Source: Paenibacillus sp.
GTDB taxonomy: Bacteria; Bacillota; Bacilli; Paenibacillales; Paenibacillaceae
Length of the DNA: 40,575 nucleotides
Direction: 5' to 3'
Assembly: GCA_031254035.1 (NCBI GenBank)
Contig: JAIRVF010000030.1
Location: 1-40,575, forward strand
This document shows positions 33,369-40,575 of this stretch, piece by piece. The notes below the pieces were generated by a model. The model saw only the letters and a program-made list of their open reading frames with translations, ran no database searches and was not told where the DNA came from. The stretch's first letter is position 1; every line of letters starts with the position of its first letter. The position numbers and the translations under genes are program-made.

Positions 33369-33687
33369 CTATTTATTTTGAACTATATCAATCAGATCTT
33401 TCATCGGCTTCAGGTCGCGCGCCGCATCGTATGGATAACGATTCAACACTTCCAGCAACAGCTTATGCTGCTCGCCATTGCTGTTGATCTGACTCACCAG
33501 TTCCTCCATCTTCGTAATCAGCTGCTTATATTCTGGAATATGGCCAGGGCCGTATACCCTGAATTCAAAAAAGGAATTGCCGAATCCGGTGGCCCGTTTT
33601 ACGCCCTGGAATTTGACATAACGAGCTTGCTGCGGGTCAAATGTGATGATATCCAGATTGCCTTTGGAGGTGATGATACCATCCCCC
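33369..33687 (-). pseudogene. Out-of-frame tail of the GH20 protein
   Basis: The frame here gives DGIITSKGNLDIITFDPQQA, RYVKFQGVKRATG and FFEFRVYGPG, the second half of a discoidin (F5/8 C) domain, then about 55 helical residues to the stop at 33369. It matches the second half of the N-terminal discoidin domain of the same gene (ARYVKFQGIKQAP, YSFYEFEVYQ). It is separated from its own gene by one extra base in the C5 run at 33683-33687. It has no start or ribosome site of its own. Confidence 0.8.
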
Positions 33688-36600
33688 GCCGGATGCATTG
33701 ATCCAGTTTTTCTTGTCCGTAGACACCAACAGCTTGTATTTCTCCGCATATGCGCTTTGCCATTTGATCATCACCTTGCCGACATCTTTGATGTCCCCCA
33801 AATCGACCAAAAACCAAGCGTCATCCACATAAGTGCTGGACCATCTTGAAGCTCCGGATGTGCCCCCGTTAACGGCCTTATCCGGAGAGTAATAAGGGGA
33901 TTCGATTTTGGAGGATTCCGCCGGCTGATGCAAAGCCAAGTCGTCGCTGCTGAGCAGTTCGATGGCTTTGTTATAAATCATGACGTTATCCAGTACGCCC
34001 TTAAAGGCATTGGTATCGCTGCCGATCCGGAGCGTTGGCAGAACAAGGGTATTCATTTTAGGATATTTATCTTCCATCCGTTCCACATATTCATCCACAT
34101 TGGCAAACAACGTGACGCCTTTATTGTCGCCCTTGAGTGTGAGATGCGTCCACTTGCCTTCCGGAACGGCGTAGTCAAAAGTGCTGTCATAATGCTCTTT
34201 CGTAAATCCAAGCTTGCCCGTTTTGCCTTGCTTCAGCTTCAGCGTTCCCGCCGGGGATTCCATCAAAACCGCGTCATCTGGGTTGCCCGGATCCGGTTTG
34301 ACCCACATCGAGATAGTCCAGTCAAATCCTAGGGACTCCACCGGCGTTTCGATGTAGCTCTTTCCGCCGTTCAGACGGACGCCATTATCGTATTTGCCTT
34401 GCGTGATGCTGACGTTAACGCCTTTGCCATCAAAACCGTTGCCAGATGCATCATTAAATCCATTTTCAAATGTAAACTGAATGACGCTGTTTTCGTCGTT
34501 TTTGACGGTAATTTTATGGGACAGATTAGCGTTTGGCGCATCGCTGATATCTTTCATCCGCTGCTCGAAGCGGTCGATCGACCTGTCATCTCTCGTACCG
34601 GTCCACATTTTCTCCGATACGACCTGAATTCCGGGCAGCAATCGCTCATTCGAATCATCCATCGATAGTCCATTAGCTTCGGATATATCGTTCCATAAGG
34701 AGAACATGCCGCCTTTGACACGCGGATGGCCGAATGGAAGTGTCGTTGTTTCCCACTTAATTGGCTCCCATTCATTATATAGGAACCGGGTATTCAGGTA
34801 GTTCCCATACCGGGTAGGTACGATATACAGGTATGTACTTTGGGCATTGATGACATCATAGCCGAGATCCACCGCTTGCTGCGGAGAACCGTAAGATTCA
34901 CGCCATATGTCCATCGTAGCGTCGGTGCTGATCGGCGTCGAACCGTTATATTGCGTAAGTCCGCCCCATAGATGAGGGTGCTTGCCTTTTCCGTTAATGT
35001 ATTTGATAAGTGTATCCATGTACCCACGGAACATTTCTACATCACCAGTGTATTCATCCGTGCCAATGTTTACATCCGGTCCGATGAAAGTCGGATCATT
35101 ACCGTCCATATATTCATCGAACAAGGATTTGACGAATTGTACTGTTTCAGGTTTGGTAATATCAAGCGCCCATTCGTTCCCTAACGCAGGTTTGTAGGAA
35201 GTAAATGCGCGGGAATGCCCCGGTGTATCGATTTCCGGGATGATGTTTACGCCGTACTCCATGCCCAGAAGCTGAAGGTCTTTGAATTCCTGCTTCGTAT
35301 AGTAACCATTTGGACTTGCTAGCCCCGGATAAGTGGTGCTTTCCAGCCGGAAGGCCGCTTTCGTTCCGTCTGCGAACGGCGTGCCAACATTATCGTTCAA
35401 ATGAATCTGGAACGTGTTCATTTTGTACCAGGACAGCAGTTTCACATAGCCCCGCAGAAAATCGATGGTGTAAAATTTGCGAGCAACGTCAATCATGAGA
35501 CCGCGCTGTTCGTATTTCGGATAATCTCTTGCTTCACCTTTAGGAATGGTCCGGTCCGGATGTTGTTTAATAATTTGCAGCGCGGTCCTCGTCCCAAAAA
35601 ATACGCCTTTGGCGGAAGCGGAGGTAATAGAGACGAATTGATCCACACGGAACAGATTCCCTTCGTCACCAAGCCAAGTCAAGGAAGGGTCAATCGATAA
35701 GAACAAGTCGCCTTTTTTCGGTTTGCCACTCTCAATCTTGAGGTTGTAGCCGGTAATATCTTGCAAATCCTGGCGAGTCAGTTCAGCGGCATTTTGCAGA
35801 GCGGCTTGGTCTTTCGAATCCACAACGATCCGCGCAGACTTCGACAGCGTATAATCGCCGGTGCCCCCGTACCATTCCCGCAAGGATGGGATGACATCCG
35901 GTTCGGTATTCCGGTCCGATGTTTGTTTGTACTGTCCCGGTACAACGACCGTAATATTTCCGGACAGCAATTTGCGGCTCGGATCCTTTTGGTCTTCGAC
36001 CTGGATGATCAGATTTACCTTGGCATCCACCAGCGGTTTCCGGATAAGGCCTTTCTTGTCGATGACTTGAACGCGGTCGCTTCCATACAGGCTGGCTTGA
36101 TAACCTTCGGGGATATGTGCCGTGGACCAATCAAGCTTTGTTTGTCCAGGATTTACTGTCATTGTTTCCGTTGCTTTGTCCGCGATCGTCTGCAAATCAT
36201 GTAACTGGTATACCTCAAATTCATAAAACGAGTATCCGTGCAAGACTCCCTTGACGGGTGCTTGTTTGATGCCTTGGAATTTTACGTATCTTGCATGGGT
36301 CAGCGGGAACTTTATGGTTTCCACACCACCTTTGCACCTAATCACGCCGTCTTTTTCCTTCACATTCGTCCAATTCTTAGCATTATCGGATACGAGAATC
36401 TTGTAGCTTTCAGCCGGTGTTTGCCAGCGGATCACGACGCGGTCGATTTCCATTTTCCTTCCAAGATCGACATAAAACCATTGATCATTTTGGAAAGCGG
36501 AGGACCATCTGGTGTTGCCCTTTCCATCGACCGCCATGTCCGGAGTCAAGTAATCCACTTCATTGCCGGAGGAGAAGGCGGGTTTGTGCAGAGCCAGATT

Positions 36601-36798
36601 CGTTCCGCCGTACGTTGAATCAGAGAGCAGACTAAACACTTCATCATCAGCTTGGTTATCCTGCGTGCCATCCTTCTTCTCTTTCATCACTCCTTTAGAG
36701 GCAGTTTGGGCATGTACAGTTACCGGCTGAACGATGGGTGTCAAAAACATGGCCAGCACAAGCATTGTTGAAATGGCTTTCAAAATCGTTTTCCTCAT
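33637..36798 (-). CDS. Secreted GH20 beta-N-acetylhexosaminidase, C-terminus frameshifted
   Basis: As sequenced, a 1053-residue exported enzyme removing terminal N-acetylhexosamine units (or lacto-N-biose, given the architecture). The signal peptide is 1-31 (cut near VHA-QT). A discoidin domain at about 60-195 precedes a GH20b-like domain at about 300-400 and a GH20 barrel at about 405-760, with PEIDTPGHSRAF and the catalytic pair Asp581-Glu582 in NIGTDEYTG. A LamG-like domain at about 790-930 is followed by a second discoidin domain from about 935. That last domain is cut by a frameshift at 33683-33687; without it the protein would end at 33369 with about 1140 residues. GGAGGG precedes ATG 36798. 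The catalytic part looks intact. Confidence 0.85.
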   Translation of the reverse strand: MRKTILKAISTMLVLAMFLTPIVQPVTVHAQTASKGVMKEKKDGTQDNQADDEVFSLLSDSTYGGTNLALHKPAFSSGNEVDYLTPDMAVDGKGNTRWSSAFQNDQWFYVDLGRKMEIDRVVIRWQTPAESYKILVSDNAKNWTNVKEKDGVIRCKGGVETIKFPLTHARYVKFQGIKQAPVKGVLHGYSFYEFEVYQLHDLQTIADKATETMTVNPGQTKLDWSTAHIPEGYQASLYGSDRVQVIDKKGLIRKPLVDAKVNLIIQVEDQKDPSRKLLSGNITVVVPGQYKQTSDRNTEPDVIPSLREWYGGTGDYTLSKSARIVVDSKDQAALQNAAELTRQDLQDITGYNLKIESGKPKKGDLFLSIDPSLTWLGDEGNLFRVDQFVSITSASAKGVFFGTRTALQIIKQHPDRTIPKGEARDYPKYEQRGLMIDVARKFYTIDFLRGYVKLLSWYKMNTFQIHLNDNVGTPFADGTKAAFRLESTTYPGLASPNGYYTKQEFKDLQLLGMEYGVNIIPEIDTPGHSRAFTSYKPALGNEWALDITKPETVQFVKSLFDEYMDGNDPTFIGPDVNIGTDEYTGDVEMFRGYMDTLIKYINGKGKHPHLWGGLTQYNGSTPISTDATMDIWRESYGSPQQAVDLGYDVINAQSTYLYIVPTRYGNYLNTRFLYNEWEPIKWETTTLPFGHPRVKGGMFSLWNDISEANGLSMDDSNERLLPGIQVVSEKMWTGTRDDRSIDRFEQRMKDISDAPNANLSHKITVKNDENSVIQFTFENGFNDASGNGFDGKGVNVSITQGKYDNGVRLNGGKSYIETPVESLGFDWTISMWVKPDPGNPDDAVLMESPAGTLKLKQGKTGKLGFTKEHYDSTFDYAVPEGKWTHLTLKGDNKGVTLFANVDEYVERMEDKYPKMNTLVLPTLRIGSDTNAFKGVLDNVMIYNKAIELLSSDDLALHQPAESSKIESPYYSPDKAVNGGTSGASRWSSTYVDDAWFLVDLGDIKDVGKVMIKWQSAYAEKYKLLVSTDKKNWINASGGGWYHHLQRQSGYHHI

Positions 36799-36905
36799 AA
36801 TCCTGTCCCTCCATATTATTTGGATTTGATGAAAAAGTCTCACACAGTAGAGACGAAGGAAAATTACATTTTGTTTTGTGAAAAATAGACTAATTATCCA
36901 ACTAT

Positions 36906-36938
36906 ATTATATAACGGGTGTTTTTTAACCGTAATATA
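36906..36938. promoter_or_regulatory. Operator-like inverted repeat at the GH20 promoter
   Basis: TATATAACGG (36908-36917) and CCGTAATATA (36929-36938) form an inverted repeat with one mismatch. A minus-strand TATAAT -10 box (36911-36906) overlaps the left arm; no good -35 is seen. It lies in the 312-nt divergent region 36799-37110 between GH20 and the symporter, where nothing else is recognised, so it could coordinate both. Confidence 0.4.
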
Positions 36939-37110
36939 CATCTCTTACATTATCGCGATCAAAGGCCCGGACATGGCTAATTCAAGGGGATAGCTGGGAA
37001 TCCACAAAACAAAGCGGCGTATGCATAAATAACTTTTGGATGGGAAGGTAGAACCATACATTTGTTGAATATTATAGAACAAGTTATATCACGGTATTGG
37101 GGGAATGCGC

Positions 37111-38433
37111 ATGCAGCGCAAATGGGTGAATTCACCGTATATCTTCGCGCTTGGTATGTTTGCCATGATGGTGCCAAGCCAGGCGTTTAGTTCGTATTAC
37201 AGCTTTTTTTATGTGGAGAAATTGGGACTTGGGATCGGACTGGCGACGCTTGCCCGCACGATTTTCCTAATTTGGGATGCTGTAAACCACCCGCTATTCG
37301 GCCATTGGTCTGACCGGACCCATACCCGGTTTGGACGGCGTAGGCCTTGGGTGTTTGGTGCCATGCCGCTGTTTATGCTGACATTCATCATGGTCTTCTC
37401 ACCCCCAGGGGGACTATCGCAAAACGGATTGTTTGCGTGGTTTTTGACGGCATTAATTCTGTTTGAGGCAGTGGCAACGGTACTGTGGGTCAATTATGGG
37501 GCTTTGTTCCCCGAGCTGTATCACGGTGACCGTTTGCGTGCCAAAGCATCGGCGATCCAGCAAAGTTATCAAGTGGTTGCGCTGCTGATCGGCTCCGCGC
37601 TTACGCCAATCATTTTTAAAGCGATGGGTTTTTCCAATATGTCGATCATTTTCGCCTTACTTTTCGGAGTTGCGATGCTGATCTGTATGTTGGGGGTACG
37701 CGAGCGCGAGGAGTACAGCAGGCAGGAACCCCTCAAGTTTGTTGCGGCGTTTAAGGAAACGCTGAAAAACAAAAAGTTTTGGCTGTTTAATATTTCGAAC
37801 TCTTTCGCCCAGACGGTGAACGGTTTGGTCAGCTCGATCATCCCTTTTTATGCAAAATATGTGCTTAAAATCAGCGACGATCAGGTCACGATCCTGATGG
37901 CGGCCGTGTTCATATCGGTGATTCCACTTGTTTTCGTATGGTACTGGATTTGTCGCAAAATGGACGGGGTCAAGGTTTGGAGGTTATCGCTGGCTGTTTA
38001 TGCCGTTTCGGTACTGCCGCTTTGGTTCGGAGTTAATCTGATCAGCGGCGTAGCGGCGGGGGTTGCCGTCGGCTTCGGACTTGCTGGATTTTTGGTAACA
38101 CCTGCGATGGTCACCGGCCGGATTATCGATGAAGATGCGGAGAAGACAGGTCTACGCAGGGAAGGGATTTATACCGCTGTAGCCGGATTCATTACCCGTT
38201 CCAGCGGGCTCATTTCGGCGCTTGCCTTTTGGGTTGTTGGCGTTATGTTCGGTTATGAAAGCGGTGATAAACCGGGGCCGAATCCGGAAATGACTTTTCG
38301 GGTGCTGATCAGTCTCGTGCCATTTTGCTTGCTGCTGATTTCCATCATCATTTCACTGCTGACCCGTTTTGATTTTGCTGCGTATCGGAAAGGGGATGTC
38401 ACACATGGGGAAGAAACTCATCATCAACTGTGA
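37111..38433 (+). CDS. MFS transporter of the GPH (glycoside-pentoside-hexuronide) type
   Basis: A 440-residue membrane protein with about 12 helices that probably imports a glycoside with a cation. The loop HPLFGHWSDRTHTRFGRRRPW is the typical GPH signature between helices 2 and 3. ALFPELYHGDRLRAKASAIQQSYQ is the second. The start at 37111 has GGGGGA 6 nt upstream; the ATG at 37105 is too close. The gene overlaps the deacetylase gene by 29 nt, so the two are coupled, and the GH20 gene is divergent. The substrate is probably an N-acetylated oligosaccharide, by context only. Confidence 0.88.
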   Translation: MQRKWVNSPYIFALGMFAMMVPSQAFSSYYSFFYVEKLGLGIGLATLARTIFLIWDAVNHPLFGHWSDRTHTRFGRRRPWVFGAMPLFMLTFIMVFSPPGGLSQNGLFAWFLTALILFEAVATVLWVNYGALFPELYHGDRLRAKASAIQQSYQVVALLIGSALTPIIFKAMGFSNMSIIFALLFGVAMLICMLGVREREEYSRQEPLKFVAAFKETLKNKKFWLFNISNSFAQTVNGLVSSIIPFYAKYVLKISDDQVTILMAAVFISVIPLVFVWYWICRKMDGVKVWRLSLAVYAVSVLPLWFGVNLISGVAAGVAVGFGLAGFLVTPAMVTGRIIDEDAEKTGLRREGIYTAVAGFITRSSGLISALAFWVVGVMFGYESGDKPGPNPEMTFRVLISLVPFCLLLISIIISLLTRFDFAAYRKGDVTHGEETHHQL

Positions 38434-39313
38434 CGATTTTGGGCAAAGTCCGGCTTTGAATCAGGCGATTATGGCTCTTTTGGAGGAGGGGAAGGTATCC
38501 TCCGCGACGATTATGGCGGTTGCTCCCGGATTTGAAGAGGCGGCCGCCTGGACTGCAAAACGGCGTCAACCCAATGTCGGGCTGCATCTGACGATGACAA
38601 GCGAATTCGATGCGCTTCGCTGGCGGAGCCTGACGGGCGATCCATCGCTTCATGACGACAGCGGCTACCAATACCGCACTGTGAAGGAGTTTGAGCTTGG
38701 CGCGGCAACGAAAGCGGTCATGAAGGAAATCGACGCGCAGTATGAGCGTGCGCAGAAGTCGGGCATCACCATCAGCCATGTTGACAATCATATGGGGAGC
38801 CTCTACGGTATGGAAACCGGAAGAAGCTTTCTCCCACAGACTCTTTGGAAGATATCACGCTGGAAGCTGCCGATGCGTTTCTCCCGGTATATTTACAAGG
38901 AGGACCCGCTTTTAGGCTCTCTAAAAGACATTGAGCGGCCGGTAGCTCAGGTTGTGGCGCTGGCCGACGCCTTCGGCGTACCGATTCCCGATTACTTGTT
39001 GTCGCATCCCTTCGGTGTCGAGGAAGGAGAGACATATGATAGTTTCAAACAGTCGATCATCGCCAAGCTGTACCGGCTGCCTGACGGTGTCTGCGAGACG
39101 TATATTCACCCTGGCGTACCTGATCCTTGGATGCAGGAGCATATACCCGAGTATACCAAGCGGGTGTGGGAATATCGGCTTCCCTTTGATGACGACTTCA
39201 GATATGCGCTACGTGATGCCAATGTCGATCTGACGAACTACCGTTATGTACAGGAGCATTTAAAGCGTCCGCGGCTGCGTTCTGGGCTGAGGTTGGTGCG
39301 GCTGTTGCGATAA
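38405..39313 (+). CDS. ChbG/YdjC-like carbohydrate deacetylase
   Basis: A 302-residue cytoplasmic metal enzyme of the ChbG/YdjC family, which removes N-acetyl groups from chitooligosaccharides or related sugars. The expected metal and catalytic residues are visible: Asp10-Asp11 in NCDDFGQSPALNQAI, His in VGLHLTM, and the two His of SHVDNHMGS. A late IHPG block matches the family too. The start at 38405 has AAAGGGG about 9 nt upstream. The ORF also has earlier ATGs at 38369 and 38396 without good spacing. Overlap with the symporter suggests it acts on imported sugar. A terminator follows at 39386. Confidence 0.9.
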   Translation: MGKKLIINCDDFGQSPALNQAIMALLEEGKVSSATIMAVAPGFEEAAAWTAKRRQPNVGLHLTMTSEFDALRWRSLTGDPSLHDDSGYQYRTVKEFELGAATKAVMKEIDAQYERAQKSGITISHVDNHMGSLYGMETGRSFLPQTLWKISRWKLPMRFSRYIYKEDPLLGSLKDIERPVAQVVALADAFGVPIPDYLLSHPFGVEEGETYDSFKQSIIAKLYRLPDGVCETYIHPGVPDPWMQEHIPEYTKRVWEYRLPFDDDFRYALRDANVDLTNYRYVQEHLKRPRLRSGLRLVRLLR

Positions 39314-39385
39314 GGTTCGGCATGATCGATCAGTCGGATGTCATTTGATAACGAGTCGGTATTACAATGAACATAACGGAAACGG

Positions 39386-39426
39386 AAAAACCCGGTCGGG
39401 CAGGAAATCTGCTCGCCGGGTTTTTT
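39386..39426. terminator. Bidirectional terminator
   Basis: The stem AAAACCCGG/CCGGGTTTT with further inner pairing (CGGGCAG/CTGCTCG), A-run before and T-run after. It separates the convergent deacetylase and histidine kinase genes. Confidence 0.9.
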
Positions 39427-39429
39427 AGA

Positions 39430-40575
39430 TTAATAGGGAAGTTTTGAAGTAGATGATGTCGTTATTCCTGGAAATTGCAGCGAAATGATCGCCCCGCCAC
39501 CACTCCCGTTACCGGCCTGGATCAGACCCCCACAGCGCTCGACGATTGCACGGGAGATGGCCAGACCCAGGCCGGACTCACCGTCTTTACCTTTGACAAA
39601 ACGATGGAACAGATATGGCAGCAAGTCCTCCGGTATGCCCGGCCCGTCATCGCTGATGCGGATCACGACTTGCCCTCCACGGATTTCGGCATGGATATAG
39701 ATATGGTGCCGCGCATAACGCACCGCGTTAGAGACGACATTCAGCATCGCCTGCAGCAGTTTATCACGATCTGCATGCAAAGTGATTGTTTGCAAATCCT
39801 CGTACTCCGCATGAAGGGTGATGCCTTTTTTGACAAGCAGCGGATTGAGCCGTTCCACCGTTTCCGTCAGCAAATCCTGCAAACACACTTCTTCGCTCTT
39901 GAACACATCCTCTTCGCTGTCAAGTTTAGCCAGTAGCGTCATCTCAGTCACCAGTTTCTTGAGCCGGGCGCTCTCGCTCATGATAACATCAAGCCCCTTG
40001 CGGACGTTCTCCCCTTCAAAAACGCCATCACGGATGCCTTCCGCATAACCAGAGATGGACATAAGCGGTGTTTTTAATTCATGGGACGCGTTTTGGAAAA
40101 ACTGTTTTTGTACATGGTTGAAACGGTTTAACTCCCTAGCCATGTCGAACACTGATTTAGCGACGGAGCCGATTTCACCCCCGGCTTTGATAAAGGTGAC
40201 ATCTGCGAAGCGGCGCTCCTTGACTTTATTCAGCTCATTGCGCAGTCGAATTAACGGCTTGATCAGTTTTTGTGTAAAAAACAGGCTGAAGAGAAACATG
40301 GCGAGCCCCGCAGCGCTGAAAATAATAAGCAGCCGCTTCAACAAGGCCTGTTCGATGGTACGGACTTTGCTTATCGGCGTGTATAAGGTCAGTTTCCCCT
40401 GGGGCGTCAGATTGTCCACCGTAATGTAGTTCTTGTCGTATCCATCTCGGATTTTCCGCACGCTGGCAGCCTCTGGGTTTGTTACTGCTATCGCTAGCGG
40501 CTCTATTTTCCTAACTTCATAGGATGATGGAGATACTGTTATGATGCTGCCCGTATTATCGGTCAGAATGGCGCT
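39430..40575 (-). CDS. Sensor histidine kinase (5' end outside the window)
   Basis: The frame is open from 39430 to the window edge, giving at least 381 residues. An extracellular part (LTDNTGSIITVSPSS) is followed by a membrane segment (LLIIFSAAGLAMFLFSLFF), a HAMP domain, the HisKA phosphoacceptor block FQNASHELKTPLMSISGYAEG, and an ATPase domain with N-box LNVVSNAVRYA, DDGPGIP and GLGLAISRAIVERCGG. It is a group of the OmpR-coupled kinases; a response regulator gene would be expected just beyond the window. GTG 40461 is an internal codon, not the start. The bidirectional terminator lies just after the stop. Confidence 0.93.
   Translation of the reverse strand, partial: SAILTDNTGSIITVSPSSYEVRKIEPLAIAVTNPEAASVRKIRDGYDKNYITVDNLTPQGKLTLYTPISKVRTIEQALLKRLLIIFSAAGLAMFLFSLFFTQKLIKPLIRLRNELNKVKERRFADVTFIKAGGEIGSVAKSVFDMARELNRFNHVQKQFFQNASHELKTPLMSISGYAEGIRDGVFEGENVRKGLDVIMSESARLKKLVTEMTLLAKLDSEEDVFKSEEVCLQDLLTETVERLNPLLVKKGITLHAEYEDLQTITLHADRDKLLQAMLNVVSNAVRYARHHIYIHAEIRGGQVVIRISDDGPGIPEDLLPYLFHRFVKGKDGESGLGLAISRAIVERCGGLIQAGNGSGGGAIISLQFPGITTSSTSKLPY

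Overview
The window looks like a chromosomal segment of a spore-forming, motile member of the Bacillota, most probably Paenibacillus or a close relative. The evidence is the GGAGG-type ribosome binding sites, the Lpl/Yte-type sugar ABC importer beside a two-transmembrane AraC regulator, several ECF sigma/anti-sigma pairs with DUF4179-like anti-sigma factors, a YodB-like HxlR regulator and a SigD-like flagellar promoter. No rRNA, tRNA, CRISPR array, transposase or phage structural gene was seen.

Layout. 1-11 kb is an envelope-stress and surface region. It holds a LytR-CpsA-Psr protein on the minus strand, then three separate ECF sigma/anti-sigma pairs (1550-3803, 7697-9383, 9635-11016). Between them lie a tandem duplication of a secreted protein (4126-4881, 5254-6015), a probable SigD-dependent gene (6252-7151) and a small membrane protein. 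11.3-11.7 kb carries an unlisted 42-codon hydrophobic, cationic ORF with a masked ribosome binding site and a convergent antisense promoter, which has the form of a type I toxin-antitoxin locus. 12.2-18.3 kb is a sugar importer operon (two permeases and a lipoprotein) divergent from its likely AraC-type regulator, with a cre-like palindrome between them. 18.3-20.8 kb holds gene fragments (Gfo/Idh and LysR), uridine kinase, a YedF/DsrE-like protein, a 202-bp structured repeat and the YodB-like regulator. 21.1-24.6 kb is the pentose phosphate set zwf, gnd and tal. 24.9-30.0 kb is an ABC exporter / DUF1854 / ABC exporter cassette in which both transporters carry a zinc ribbon. 30.1-31.8 kb is a DUF4091 protein. 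31.9-33.1 kb is a low-complexity surface-type protein with 16 ENVKA pentapeptides. 33.4-39.3 kb is an amino-sugar glycan module: a secreted GH20 hexosaminidase with a frameshifted C-terminus, a GPH-type symporter and a ChbG/YdjC deacetylase. The window ends inside a sensor histidine kinase.

How the parts may work together. The first ECF sigma gene and both duplicated secreted genes share a GAACC-N16-TGTT motif upstream, which suggests one small regulon. The zwf-gnd-tal set supplies NADPH and sits opposite a regulator carrying the YodB redox cysteines, suggesting control by electrophile or disulfide stress. The GH20 enzyme, symporter and deacetylase could release, import and deacetylate N-acetylated oligosaccharides. 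A structured intergenic repeat occurs in two copies (11985-12164 and 22794-22934) with a compensatory base-pair change, so it may act as RNA.

All product names come from recognising sequence patterns by eye. No database search was run.
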